From assembly GCF_000384235.1 (NCBI RefSeq), contig NZ_KB913033.1, positions 2,177,164 to 2,241,163 on the forward strand: a DNA stretch of 64,000 bases, given 5' to 3'. This DNA comes from Hydrogenovibrio halophilus DSM 15072. Its GTDB lineage: Bacteria > Pseudomonadota > Gammaproteobacteria > Thiomicrospirales > Thiomicrospiraceae. This document shows positions 1 through 7,854 of the stretch, one piece after another; within the stretch, counting starts at the first letter, position 1, and each line of letters opens with the position of its first letter. The notes beneath the pieces are model-generated. The model saw only the letters and a list, made by a program, of their open reading frames with translations. It had not been told where the DNA came from and made no database searches. A program made the translations under genes and the position numbers.

Positions 1-862
1 TTTGCATCAGTTGGGCCTGTGTGAGTTTTTGTACTTTTATGCCAGCTTTCAGGGCGACAAAACCGAAACCGAAATGGGGCTGGCGTTCGATAATGTGATG
101 GCTCTGCACAGTGAAAAACCGTTCGACGCCATGATTGTGATCCGTGGCGGCGGGGCCAAATTGGACCTGAATCCGCTCAACTGCTACGCCCTGGCCAAAC
201 ATATCGCCGAGGCCCCCTTGCCAGTGTTGACCGGCATCGGACATGAACGTGACAACACCATTCTGGACGAAGTCGCCGCGGTGCGCTTTGATACGCCCAG
301 TAAAGTCATTGCCGCCGTTCGCCATCAGATTGTGACCAGTGCGCAAACCGCCCGTCAACACTGGGAGCAGGTACAGCACCTCAGCCGCCGTTTTCTGGAT
401 CGGCAGAAACAGCAGCTGCAAACGGCCGAACACAGCATTCAGCAACAGGCGCTGGTCTGGGTTCACCGACACCAATCCGTGCTGACGCCCTGGATGCAGA
501 CCGTCCATGAACAGGCCAGAGCCAAAGTGCGTCATCAGGCCTATGAATTGGCTCAGCGCCACCAGTTGGTTCAAACCCAGACCCGGCATCGGCTGGCCAT
601 GCACCAGCAAAGTCTGAGGCAATACTGGGAACGGTTGCATCAGGCACCGGAACAAATTCTGCAGCGAGCCAAAAAACACAACAAACAAATGATCGGCTAC
701 ATTCTCAGCGCCGGGCCCAAAACCCAGCTGAGTCGCGGCTTTGCACTGGTGCGCGATGCCCATGGCCAGCCGGTCACCCGAGCCGAACAGGCACGTCATC
801 AATCCCAGCTGGCGATACAATTCCGGGACGGCACGGTGAAAGCTTTGCCATTGGACGAATGA
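1..862 (+). CDS. xseA: Exodeoxyribonuclease VII large subunit, C-terminal part (gene enters from left edge)
   Basis: Catalytic subunit of exonuclease VII, which degrades single-stranded DNA to acid-soluble oligonucleotides in the cytoplasm. The start is outside the window; about 286 C-terminal residues of a usual 400-450 are present. The visible part begins in the conserved catalytic core, with RGGGAKLDLN, the PVLTGIGHERDNTI segment and DTPSK. A long, helical, Gln/Arg/His-rich coiled-coil region follows (about residues 105-230), as expected for the part that binds XseB. The C-terminal segment with LSRGFALVRD is typical of the family. The xseB gene follows 61 bp downstream on the same strand, so the two subunits are probably co-transcribed. 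Confidence 0.95.
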   Translation, partial: LHQLGLCEFLYFYASFQGDKTETEMGLAFDNVMALHSEKPFDAMIVIRGGGAKLDLNPLNCYALAKHIAEAPLPVLTGIGHERDNTILDEVAAVRFDTPSKVIAAVRHQIVTSAQTARQHWEQVQHLSRRFLDRQKQQLQTAEHSIQQQALVWVHRHQSVLTPWMQTVHEQARAKVRHQAYELAQRHQLVQTQTRHRLAMHQQSLRQYWERLHQAPEQILQRAKKHNKQMIGYILSAGPKTQLSRGFALVRDAHGQPVTRAEQARHQSQLAIQFRDGTVKALPLDE

Positions 863-923
863 GTTCTCACTGGCAAATCATCCGTCAAAAGTCATTAGCG
901 ACACATTAGCGAAAGGCAACATC

Positions 924-1142
924 ATGAGCGAAAAAACCATCGAAAGTTATCAGAAGAATTATCAGACGCTGCAGCAGATCGCACAGAAACTGTCCCAGAC
1001 CGACGACATTGATATCGATGAGCTGGTGCCGATGGTGGACGAAGCCACCAAAGCCTATCAAATCTGTCAGTCACGGATTGAAGCGGTCGAAAAAGCACTG
1101 AATCAACGGCTGGGAAACGACGCGGAAACCGCGGCCGACTGA
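924..1142 (+). CDS. xseB: Exodeoxyribonuclease VII small subunit
   Basis: Small helical subunit (72 aa, normal for the family) that binds along the coiled coil of XseA. The sequence is almost entirely helical, with ESYQKNYQTLQQIAQKLS near the N-terminus, an acidic middle (DDIDIDELVPMVDEA) and a second helix ending in the acidic tail. The ATG at 924 is preceded by a GAAAGG Shine-Dalgarno sequence at about 911. It follows xseA, the normal partner order. Confidence 0.92.
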   Translation: MSEKTIESYQKNYQTLQQIAQKLSQTDDIDIDELVPMVDEATKAYQICQSRIEAVEKALNQRLGNDAETAAD

Positions 1143-1249
1143 AATCTGGCGTCTTACTCCTGCGAAAAAGATTGCCAATCAACCGTTAAGAGATGATCGG
1201 TTCCATCGGATCAAACGATCCTGCGCGGACGATTGAGTGAATATCACGA

Positions 1250-1266
1250 CGGGTCACAGTGACCCG
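1250..1266. repeat. 17-bp inverted repeat (8-bp arms, 1-nt centre)
   Basis: CGGGTCAC-A-GTGACCCG is a perfect inverted repeat in the xseB-downstream intergenic region, 25 bp left of a dispersed 12-bp palindrome. It has the size and symmetry of a dimeric regulator's operator, but no strong promoter is seen next to it and the function is unknown. Confidence 0.5.
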
Positions 1267-1290
1267 GCTCACAGGCAAGACCATAAACGG

Positions 1291-1302
1291 ACCAGGCCTG
1301 GT
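1291..1302. repeat. Dispersed palindrome ACCAGGCCTGGT, copy 1 (exact)
   Basis: Exact 12-bp copy in the 1143-1639 intergenic stretch. The right flank is CAAAAAG; the left flank is not T-rich here. Confidence 0.9.
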
Positions 1303-1433
1303 CAAAAAGCCTTTTTCGAATCTCAGACTTAAAATTATGAGTGCGGAATCCAGGTTCCGGGAAAACCGGAGACAGGGCAGTGATTGCAACGACGTGCAGA
1401 TGGTCAAATATTGAATTTAACATAATATACATT

Positions 1434-1571
1434 ATGCGAAGGTATTGCGGCAGCAAAACGGGGACGGAAACCTCTTGGTTGGCCTTGTTTTGTGTCTTAT
1501 TGGTGTTCGATATGGCCGTGTTTTGGGGGCTGATCGGTTGGTTCGCGTTTGGGGTTGATGTGACTGGCTGA
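1434..1571 (+). CDS. Possible small single-pass membrane protein (45 aa)
   Basis: This open frame codes for 45 residues with one strongly hydrophobic segment (LALFCVLLVFDMAVFWGLIGW, broken here for description: about residues 16-36). The frame could extend upstream to 1341, but the longer N-terminus is not protein-like. No clear ribosome binding site precedes the ATG at 1434; AT-rich sequence (ATAATATAC) lies just upstream. The rest of the 1143-1639 region holds two inverted repeats and two dispersed palindromes. It may not be a real gene. Confidence 0.25.
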   Translation: MRRYCGSKTGTETSWLALFCVLLVFDMAVFWGLIGWFAFGVDVTG

Positions 1572-1594
1572 ATTCAGATTATGCACTTAACCTA

Positions 1595-1614
1595 ACCGGG
1601 TTTTTAAACCCGGT
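1595..1614. repeat. 20-bp inverted repeat, possible transcript-end hairpin
   Basis: ACCGGGTTT, two bases, AAACCCGGT: 9-bp arms around a 2-nt centre. It lies between the small plus-strand frame and the minus-strand gene ending at 1640, so it could act as a hairpin for either strand. No T-run follows on either side, so a rho-independent terminator is not proven. Confidence 0.4.
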
Positions 1615-1628
1615 CAAAACAATCTTTA

Positions 1629-1640
1629 ACCAGGCCTGGT
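1629..1640. repeat. Dispersed palindrome ACCAGGCCTGGT, copy 2 (exact)
   Basis: Exact copy with TTTA on the left and TAAAA on the right, giving a longer palindrome. Its last base overlaps the TAA stop codon of the minus-strand gene ending at 1640. Confidence 0.9.
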
Positions 1641-2089
1641 TAAAAATAAGCAAATTGCTCGTTGAGGACCATCAGCATCGGTCCCATGGAGACCACCGCC
1701 ATCAGAATCGGGACCCAGGCTTTTCGCTGTCGATTTTTCAAGCCAATGGCGCCTGCCACCACAGCCACCGGTGCAGCGATCCAGGAAATGGGCGGGAACA
1801 CAAAGGCGAAAAAGATGGCAATGATACCGGCGACCATGCCGGTTGTGACGGCGTTCCCAGGCCGGTAGTCACGGGTATTGCGCATGTCATCCGGCACGGC
1901 TCTGGCCGAGTGCAGGCGTGCCATAATGGCAGCCACATCGTCATCGGTCAAAGTGGACTTGGAAAGCTCCAGATCGGTCATGCCCAGGGTGATTTTCTTG
2001 TTTAAATACAGTGCCTTGACCAGGTCGTTCCAGTCGGCATTGTCTGGCAACTCTGCCAGAATTCTCTGTGCTTCCTCTTTGACAGACAC
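1640..2089 (-). CDS. Antitoxin-like N-terminal segment fused to a small membrane protein (149 aa)
   Basis: I choose the GTG at 2089, because AGAGGAG lies 8 nt upstream; the ATG six codons earlier has no such site. The first 55-60 residues (KEEAQRILAELPDNADWNDL, then KALYLNKKITLGMTDLE) look like the short helical antitoxin-type proteins whose usual pattern is 'v..l..lp.d...ed....lyv..k...gl.d...G'. The rest has a polar link and two or three hydrophobic segments (about residues 80-145), like DUF4190-type membrane proteins. No toxin gene is adjacent. Its transcription would diverge from rpoN. The family likeness of the N-terminus is from memory of such sequences; the function is unknown. Confidence 0.65.
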   Translation of the reverse strand: MSVKEEAQRILAELPDNADWNDLVKALYLNKKITLGMTDLELSKSTLTDDDVAAIMARLHSARAVPDDMRNTRDYRPGNAVTTGMVAGIIAIFFAFVFPPISWIAAPVAVVAGAIGLKNRQRKAWVPILMAVVSMGPMLMVLNEQFAYF

Positions 2090-2152
2090 GATGCGCGCTC
2101 CTCTCATTCGTTGATTCAGGTGAAATCATACCGTTTTCGGCGTTTTTTCGTT

Positions 2153-2181
2153 ATTATATAGCCAAAAGCCGTCACTTGAAA
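2153..2181 (-). promoter_or_regulatory. Possible promoter for the 1640-2089 gene
   Basis: On the minus strand a perfect TATAAT (2158 to 2153) lies 64 bp upstream of the GTG at 2089. The matching -35 (TTTCAA or TTCAAG, about 2176-2181) is weak. Confidence 0.4.
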
Positions 2182-2297
2182 TATTACTGACAAGAGAGAC
2201 CTTGCTCAAAAACAATAAGCCGGCCACAGGCGCCGGGAAATAAAAACGGTAAAAAAGGTCTCAAACAGAACAAACGTTTTACGAGGAGCACCTTTTT

Positions 2298-3797
2298 ATG
2301 GCGCTGATGCCAGGTTTGCAATTGAATATGGGGCAACAACTCAAGTTGACCCCCCAACTGCAACAGTCGATCAAAATTTTGCAATATTCGGCGCTGGAAG
2401 TTCAACAGACCATTGCCACCACGCTCGAAACCAATTTCATGTTGGATTTGGACGATGAGTTTGCCGAGCAGTCTCTGGACGACGAGCCATTGAGCGACGG
2501 CGAAGACGACGAAGTCGAAAAGGAAGTGGACCTGGAAACGGCCGACAAGCTGGACGACGACATGCAGGTCGATTGCGAATGGGAAGAAGTTTATACCGAC
2601 ATTCCGGTCGCCACCCGTTCAACTTCCCTCGACAGCGACTACACCGCCCCGGAAAACTACACCGCGGCCGAATTGTCGCTGACCGAAAAGCTCTACTGGC
2701 AGGCCGACACTTATCAGTGGCCCAACCCGGACAACAAGGAAGTGCCGGATCAGGCCCTTCTGGCCAATTATCTGATTGACGAAATTGACGAAGAAGGCTA
2801 TCTGAAAACCCCACTCGAAGACATTGTCGAGTCGGTCAAAGCGCATGAGCCGGAGGTCGAAGTCAACATCGCCCTGCTGGAACAGGTGCTGGAAGTGATT
2901 TGGGAATTTGAACCCACCGGTGTTGGCGCCCGCGACCTCAGCGAATGTCTGCTGCTGCAGCTGAAGCCCCTGGCACAGACGCCTTATGTGGTCACCGCCC
3001 GCAAAATCATCGAAGACCATTTTGATCTGCTCAGTGTTCGCGACCACAAACGCCTGAAGAAAATCTATCTGCTGGACGACGACGAACTGATGGAAGTGAT
3101 TCAGGTGATCCAGTCCCTGAGTCCGCGTCCGGGACGGGCCTATGCCTCCACCCAGAACGAGCTGGTGATTCCGGATTTGCGTTTGCACCGCACCGCCAGC
3201 GGCTACATGGTCGAGCTGAATCAGGAAGCGTTTCCGCGTCTGTCGATCAATCGCGCCTATGTGGACATGGCCAACAATCTTCAGAGCCAGTCGGGCGAAT
3301 CCAAACAGATCAAAGAGCAATTGTTTGAAGCCAAAAGTCTGATCAAAAGCATTCAAAGCCGGGGCGAAACGCTGTTGCGCGTCGGTCGCTACATTGTGGA
3401 AAGACAAGCCCGTTTTTTCGAAGAAGGCGAACAGGCGATGCAGCCCATGGTTCTGCGTGACCTGGCCGAAGAATTGGAGTTGCACGAATCGACCATTTCC
3501 CGGGCCACGAATCAGAAATACATGCAGACCCCTCGGGGCACCTACGAACTCAAATATTTCTTTTCCACCGGGGTGTCGCAATACGGCAGTGACGATCAGT
3601 CTGCCATTGCGATCAAATCCCACATCAAGCAGTTGATCGAGTCCGAGGACCCGAAAAAACCCTTGAGTGACAACAAGCTGATGCAGTTATTGGAAGACAA
3701 GGACATTTCCGTGGCCCGGCGTACCATTGCCAAATACCGCGAAGCCATGCACATCCCCTCTTCCAGTGAACGCAAACGCATGAATCAATATCGCTAA
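2298..3797 (+). CDS. rpoN: RNA polymerase sigma-54 factor
   Basis: Sigma factor for -24/-12 promoters, which needs AAA+ enhancer-binding proteins to open DNA. At 499 aa it is full length. The N-terminal region I is glutamine/leucine rich (residues about 5-50, with LKLTPQLQQSIKILQYS). A long acidic region II follows (about 50-130). The core-binding and helix-turn-helix parts come next, and the RpoN box ARRTIAKYRE is at residues 473-482. The start is supported by GAGGAG upstream of the ATG. Unlike many gammaproteobacteria there is no lptB before it and no hpf, ptsN or rapZ after it; instead a response regulator follows after 12 bp. Confidence 0.97.
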   Translation: MALMPGLQLNMGQQLKLTPQLQQSIKILQYSALEVQQTIATTLETNFMLDLDDEFAEQSLDDEPLSDGEDDEVEKEVDLETADKLDDDMQVDCEWEEVYTDIPVATRSTSLDSDYTAPENYTAAELSLTEKLYWQADTYQWPNPDNKEVPDQALLANYLIDEIDEEGYLKTPLEDIVESVKAHEPEVEVNIALLEQVLEVIWEFEPTGVGARDLSECLLLQLKPLAQTPYVVTARKIIEDHFDLLSVRDHKRLKKIYLLDDDELMEVIQVIQSLSPRPGRAYASTQNELVIPDLRLHRTASGYMVELNQEAFPRLSINRAYVDMANNLQSQSGESKQIKEQLFEAKSLIKSIQSRGETLLRVGRYIVERQARFFEEGEQAMQPMVLRDLAEELELHESTISRATNQKYMQTPRGTYELKYFFSTGVSQYGSDDQSAIAIKSHIKQLIESEDPKKPLSDNKLMQLLEDKDISVARRTIAKYREAMHIPSSSERKRMNQYR

Positions 3798-3809
3798 AAG
3801 GTCAAGCGA

Positions 3810-4511
3810 ATGCTGAATCACGATTATCACATTGCCGTCATTGAAGACGATCCGGTTCAATTGGAATCCCTGGAAACCGCCCTGCAGGAGCAAGGGTTCA
3901 AGGTACAGGGTTTCGCCGACCGGGTTTCCGCCGAAGCCGGCTTTGATGACACCCTGCCGGATCTGGTGATTTCCGACATCATACTGGGAGACGAAGTCGA
4001 TGGCGGTTTCGAACTGGCCAAACACCTGCTCAGTTATGAGCGGGCGATTCCGGTCATTTTCCTGTCTGAACGGCAATCGGAATTTGATATTTACACCGGC
4101 CATGCGCTCGGTGCCATCGATTACCTGCCCAAACCGATCACGCTGGCGGTCCTGATGGCCAAGGTCAAAAACCTGCTGCGCATCACTTCGTCCTCGCATG
4201 CTGGCGAACCCAAAGTGTCCAAAATCGAAGGCCTGGAATTGAAAGAACCTCAGTTCAAAGCCTACTGGCATGACCAGCCGCTGGATCTGACTGCGACCGA
4301 GTTTGAAATGCTCAAGCAGTTTGCTCTGGCTGGCGAGCGTGGCGTGGTCAGTTATGAGACACTTCAGGCGGCGACCCAGGGCGTGGTTGAGCGTAACACC
4401 ATCAATACCCATATCTGCCGGATACGCTCAGCCTTTCGCGCCGTGGACCCGGACTTCAATCTGATTCACAATGAATACGGACGGGGTTACAGCTGGTATC
4501 AGAAAAGTTGA
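3810..4511 (+). CDS. OmpR-type response regulator resembling the proteobacterial dedicated sortase system regulator (PdsR)
   Basis: A 233-aa DNA-binding response regulator. The receiver domain (about 1-120) has the acidic pair in VIEDD, the likely phospho-acceptor Asp56 in VISDIILGD and the conserved Lys108 in YLPKP. The C-terminal winged helix (about 150-230) has LTATEFEMLKQ and ends IHNEYGRGYSW. The segments ILGDEVDGGFELA, NTINTHICRIR and FRAVDPDFN closely recall the PdsR family (TIGR03787-type), which usually sits with a sortase and its target. No sortase gene is in this window. It starts 12 bp after rpoN and 110 bp before its presumed kinase, so the three may form one transcription unit. 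Confidence 0.85.
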   Translation: MLNHDYHIAVIEDDPVQLESLETALQEQGFKVQGFADRVSAEAGFDDTLPDLVISDIILGDEVDGGFELAKHLLSYERAIPVIFLSERQSEFDIYTGHALGAIDYLPKPITLAVLMAKVKNLLRITSSSHAGEPKVSKIEGLELKEPQFKAYWHDQPLDLTATEFEMLKQFALAGERGVVSYETLQAATQGVVERNTINTHICRIRSAFRAVDPDFNLIHNEYGRGYSWYQKS

Positions 4512-4572
4512 ATAAGCAACGGACTCATCGCGTGGCATTCATTGCGTTTTTGGGTTTTGTGATACGGTTTTG

Positions 4573-4584
4573 ACCAGGCCTGGT
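4573..4584. repeat. Dispersed palindrome ACCAGGCCTGGT, copy 3 (exact, extended)
   Basis: Exact copy between the response regulator and kinase genes. With GTTTTG on the left and CAAAAC on the right it becomes a perfect 24-bp palindrome (4567-4590). Confidence 0.95.
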
Positions 4585-4621
4585 CAAAACGCCCTTTTCA
4601 TCAAGCAACACAGGCTTTTCT

Positions 4622-6175
4622 ATGCGCCTTTCAGCCCGGCCTTTACGGCTCTCGATCCGTACCCGTTTTTTCATTCTGCTGCTGATCCTGACCATTCTGC
4701 CCTTTCTGGCGTACAAATTTGCGGTGGATCTGCACCGGCTTTTGTTGAAAAATCAGGCGATCATTCAGCAGCAGACGGTGGTCAACCTGTCCTACATTCT
4801 GGAAAACCGTCCCGATCTCTGGGCCCTGCAAATCCAGGCGGGCAATCCGACCAGTCAGTTGGCACACCTGAATCTGGACCGATCCGTCCTATGGATTGTC
4901 AACGAAGTCGGTCAGGCGACCTATGTGGTGGGCCGTCTGGCCAATTACGATTCCAAAGCCTATCAGGACCCTTTTACCACTCTGGGGCATTTCACCATCA
5001 AGGGCTTGTCCAAGCTCATCCCCTATTCGCTGCCCTACCCGTTTCCACAAAGCCTGACCCCGGAAGTGGCTTTGATCAATCAGGCCGTGCATGGGCGCAC
5101 CTTTCAGCAATACCGAATGAACCGCGACAACAAGCCGGTTTCATTGATGTCGGCCACGCCCTTGAAGATCAAGGATCAGATTGTGGGCGCGATCATTCTG
5201 GAACAGACCATGGACAGTCTGCTGACCGAGTCCCTGAGCATGTTTTATCGCCTGATCGGGATTGGTGGCATAGTGTTTTTGCTGGTGATTGGCGGCGCGG
5301 TCTTCTACACCGCCTCCCTGTCCAACCGGATTCTGCGTCTGGACCGAGACGTACGCCAGACCTTTGACCCTTATGGCCGGGCGCACCAGCTGGATTTTCA
5401 GGATCAGGCCAAACGGGGCTATCGTGATGAACTGTCGGATCTGCGCCATCATATTTATGAAATGCTCAGCCAGTTATCAGGCTATGAACGCTACCTGAAA
5501 CAACTGCCACGCGCCCTGCGTCATGAAATTCACAATCCGCTGAATCGGCTGTCGATGTCGTTGTCTTTGCTGGAAAAAGAAGTGGCGCACAAGCAACTGA
5601 ACTATGCCAAACGCGCTCTGGAACAGCTCAAACAGATCATTGCCTCCATGTCGGAAGCCTCCAGCATCGAAGACAGTCTGCAATCCCATCCGCCCGAGCC
5701 TTTTGCGATCGGAGACATGCTGTCGCATTATTTTGACAGCGTGACTTCGGCCGAGGCCGAGCGCTTTCAGGTGATGCAAAACCTACCAGGCGAGATTGAG
5801 GTGCTGGGCGATGGCTTTATGCTGGAACAGCTGTTGGACAAACTGATCAGCAACGCCAAAGACTTTGACAATGGTGCCTGCCCGATCACCCTGAAAGCCG
5901 AAAAACACGGCGGCAAGTGGGTTGAGATCCGGGTTCAGAATTGTGGGCCAGGCTTGCCTGAAGGGCACGAAAAACAGATTTTTGATGGCATGCTGTCGAT
6001 CCGTCGATTCAATCAGGACGATCAGGCGCATCTGGGGCTGGGGTTGTACATTGCCCGTTTGATTGCCAATTTCCATCAGGGCACTTTGGAAGCCGAAAAT
6101 TGGTCATCGGCCGATCAGAAAAGCGATCAGGCAGGCGTGGTGTTTGTGTTGCGCTTACCGATTCATTCCGATTAG
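4622..6175 (+). CDS. Membrane sensor histidine kinase, partner of the preceding regulator (PdsS-like)
   Basis: A 517-aa kinase. An N-terminal membrane helix (about 16-36) is followed by a periplasmic sensor region (about 40-205) and a second membrane helix (about 210-232). A HAMP-like linker comes next. The phospho-accepting His301 lies in RHEIHNPLNRL. The ATPase domain shows the N-box (LLDKLISNAKDF) and G-boxes (GPGLPEG, HLGLGLYIARL). The N-terminus and overall plan resemble the sensor kinase of the dedicated sortase system, but this protein is shorter than the roughly 700 aa I associate with that family. Its signal cannot be told from the sequence. Confidence 0.85.
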   Translation: MRLSARPLRLSIRTRFFILLLILTILPFLAYKFAVDLHRLLLKNQAIIQQQTVVNLSYILENRPDLWALQIQAGNPTSQLAHLNLDRSVLWIVNEVGQATYVVGRLANYDSKAYQDPFTTLGHFTIKGLSKLIPYSLPYPFPQSLTPEVALINQAVHGRTFQQYRMNRDNKPVSLMSATPLKIKDQIVGAIILEQTMDSLLTESLSMFYRLIGIGGIVFLLVIGGAVFYTASLSNRILRLDRDVRQTFDPYGRAHQLDFQDQAKRGYRDELSDLRHHIYEMLSQLSGYERYLKQLPRALRHEIHNPLNRLSMSLSLLEKEVAHKQLNYAKRALEQLKQIIASMSEASSIEDSLQSHPPEPFAIGDMLSHYFDSVTSAEAERFQVMQNLPGEIEVLGDGFMLEQLLDKLISNAKDFDNGACPITLKAEKHGGKWVEIRVQNCGPGLPEGHEKQIFDGMLSIRRFNQDDQAHLGLGLYIARLIANFHQGTLEAENWSSADQKSDQAGVVFVLRLPIHSD

Positions 6176-6202
6176 CCAAGAAAAATCGGGGGAAAAGCCG
6201 GA

Positions 6203-6907
6203 TCAGCGCAAACTGTCGGCAATGGCTTTCAACGCCGCCTGTGGGTCGGCGGCCTGAGTGATCGGACGGCCGATGACCAGGTAACTGGCCCCTGCTTGGA
6301 CCGCTTCGACCGGAGTCATGACCCGTTTCTGATCATTTTGATCTGCTTCGGCCGGACGAATGCCCGGTGTCACCAAGGCAAAATCCTCACCACATTGCTG
6401 GCGCAACATGGCTGCTTCGCGAGCGGAGCAGACCACCCCATCCAAACCACAGTCCTGCGCGAGCGTCGCCAGACGTTTGACATTGTCACCAGGCGAACCC
6501 GACAGACCGATTTCTGTCAGATCCGATTGGGTGTGACTGGTCAGAATCGTGACCGCAATCAACAAGGGCGGTTCGGGCAGATCCGCCATTGCTGCTTTGG
6601 CCGCTTCCAGCATCTTGCGTCCGCCCAGTGCATGCACATTCAGCATCCACACCCCCAGTTCCGCCGCCGCCCGACAGGCTTTGGCCACCGTGGTCGGAAT
6701 GTCATGGTATTTCAAATCCAGAAACACATCGAACTGGCGTGCAACCAAAGCCCGAACCAGGTTCGGGCCACCGGCGGCAAACAACTCTTTGCCCACTTTC
6801 AGGCGGCAATCAGCGGGATTGAGTTGATCAACCAGGGTCAAGGCCGATTCGGGCTGGTCATAATCCAGTGCCACGACAATTCGGGGGGAGCAGAGCGTCT
6901 CTGACAT
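6203..6907 (-). CDS. pyrF: Orotidine 5'-phosphate decarboxylase
   Basis: Converts OMP to UMP, the last step of UMP synthesis, in the cytoplasm. At 234 aa it is the usual length. Key motifs are IVVALDY at the N-terminus, KVGKELF, the catalytic [10 protein letters not shown] loop, and the phosphate-binding VTPGIRP with YLVIGRPIT near the end. I choose the ATG at 6907: AAGGA lies 5 nt upstream, while the ATG at 6913 is too close to it. It is the last gene of the rpsA-ihfB-lapA-pyrF series; the usual lapB between lapA and pyrF is absent. Confidence 0.96.
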   Translation of the reverse strand: MSETLCSPRIVVALDYDQPESALTLVDQLNPADCRLKVGKELFAAGGPNLVRALVARQFDVFLDLKYHDIPTTVAKACRAAAELGVWMLNVHALGGRKMLEAAKAAMADLPEPPLLIAVTILTSHTQSDLTEIGLSGSPGDNVKRLATLAQDCGLDGVVCSAREAAMLRQQCGEDFALVTPGIRPAEADQNDQKRVMTPVEAVQAGASYLVIGRPITQAADPQAALKAIADSLR

Positions 6908-6965
6908 AGGCATCCTTTTGGCTTGATGAACGGGCGATGTAAACGGGTTAAAGGCCTGAAAAGGT

Positions 6966-7367
6966 TCAGTGCGGTTTTTCCGGATCGGACGTGGCCGAGG
7001 CTGGAAGCGTTGGCGCAGACGAAACGGGTTCTTTGGCGTCTTCCAGAGCCTGATGAATGTGCTGGCGCGTGATCTGCTTGCGGTCAGACTGCTGCTGGGT
7101 CTGCCATTGCAGTCGTTCACGTCCCTGCTGCTGAAGTTGGTGGGTCAGGCGTTGGTTGGTCCAGCGTAAACGGGCAATGCCCAGCCACATATACAGGGCA
7201 GACAGCAATGCGCCAAGGACGAAAGACAATGCCAGCAATACCGACAAAGGCCATTCGGTGGTGGTCACAAAAAACTGGAAAGGCACCGATTGCGGATTGC
7301 TGATGCCCAGCAGAAAACCGGCGGCCAAAAACAACACAATCAGTAAAACAGAAAATAAACGGTGCAT
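6966..7367 (-). CDS. lapA: Lipopolysaccharide assembly protein A domain protein
   Basis: A 133-aa inner-membrane protein with two N-terminal membrane helices (about 5-23 and 40-62) separated by the conserved [10 protein letters not shown] hairpin, then a helical cytoplasmic tail rich in Gln and Arg. This is the LapA (DUF1049) plan. In E. coli LapA works with LapB to direct FtsH to LpxC and so control LPS synthesis. Here it follows ihfB, as in E. coli, but no lapB follows. Confidence 0.88.
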   Translation of the reverse strand: MHRLFSVLLIVLFLAAGFLLGISNPQSVPFQFFVTTTEWPLSVLLALSFVLGALLSALYMWLGIARLRWTNQRLTHQLQQQGRERLQWQTQQQSDRKQITRQHIHQALEDAKEPVSSAPTLPASATSDPEKPH

Positions 7368-7455
7368 AAAAAAAGGGTTACAACGTTAAAAACAACATTG
7401 TAACCCTTTTGATAATCGGAATCTGGAAAATTCCATTCACGACCCAGGTCGATGC

Positions 7456-7761
7456 CTAGGTAATGATATCTGTGGTCTCTCGTGACGCATTCACGCGGTC
7501 CCGTAACGCCTTGCCGGGTTTGAAATGTGGCACACGCTTTTCGCTCAGGGCCACTTTCTCTCCGGTTTTGGGGTTACGCCCCATGCGTGCTTTGCGATAA
7601 TGAAGACTGAAACTTCCAAAGCCACGAATCTCAATTCGGTCGCCTTCGGACAGGGATTCAATCATCGAGTCCAGTATCTGGTTGACAGCGAGTTCCACAT
7701 CCTTTTGGCTGAATTGGGTTTGTTTTCGAGCAATGCGCTCGATCAACTCTGACTTGGTCAT
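7456..7761 (-). CDS. ihfB: Integration host factor subunit beta
   Basis: A 101-aa nucleoid protein of the HU/IHF family that bends DNA as a heterodimer with IhfA. It has the [11 protein letters not shown] start, [13 protein letters not shown], the DNA-intercalating arm with [10 protein letters not shown], and the [12 protein letters not shown] end. It lies directly downstream of rpsA on the same strand, the normal gammaproteobacterial order. The lapA gene follows 88 bp further on. Confidence 0.96.
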   Translation of the reverse strand: MTKSELIERIARKQTQFSQKDVELAVNQILDSMIESLSEGDRIEIRGFGSFSLHYRKARMGRNPKTGEKVALSEKRVPHFKPGKALRDRVNASRETTDIIT

Positions 7762-7854
7762 TCGACTGTCTCTTTGGATTGATTAAAAGAAGATTTCAGG
7801 CAACCCGGCAAAGCACCGAATCGCCTGAAGACTTTTCGAATCCGTCAGGACAGA

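Noticed and set aside
2619-3623. 334-aa minus-strand frame opposite rpoN
   Set aside because: Shadow of rpoN, with no family likeness.
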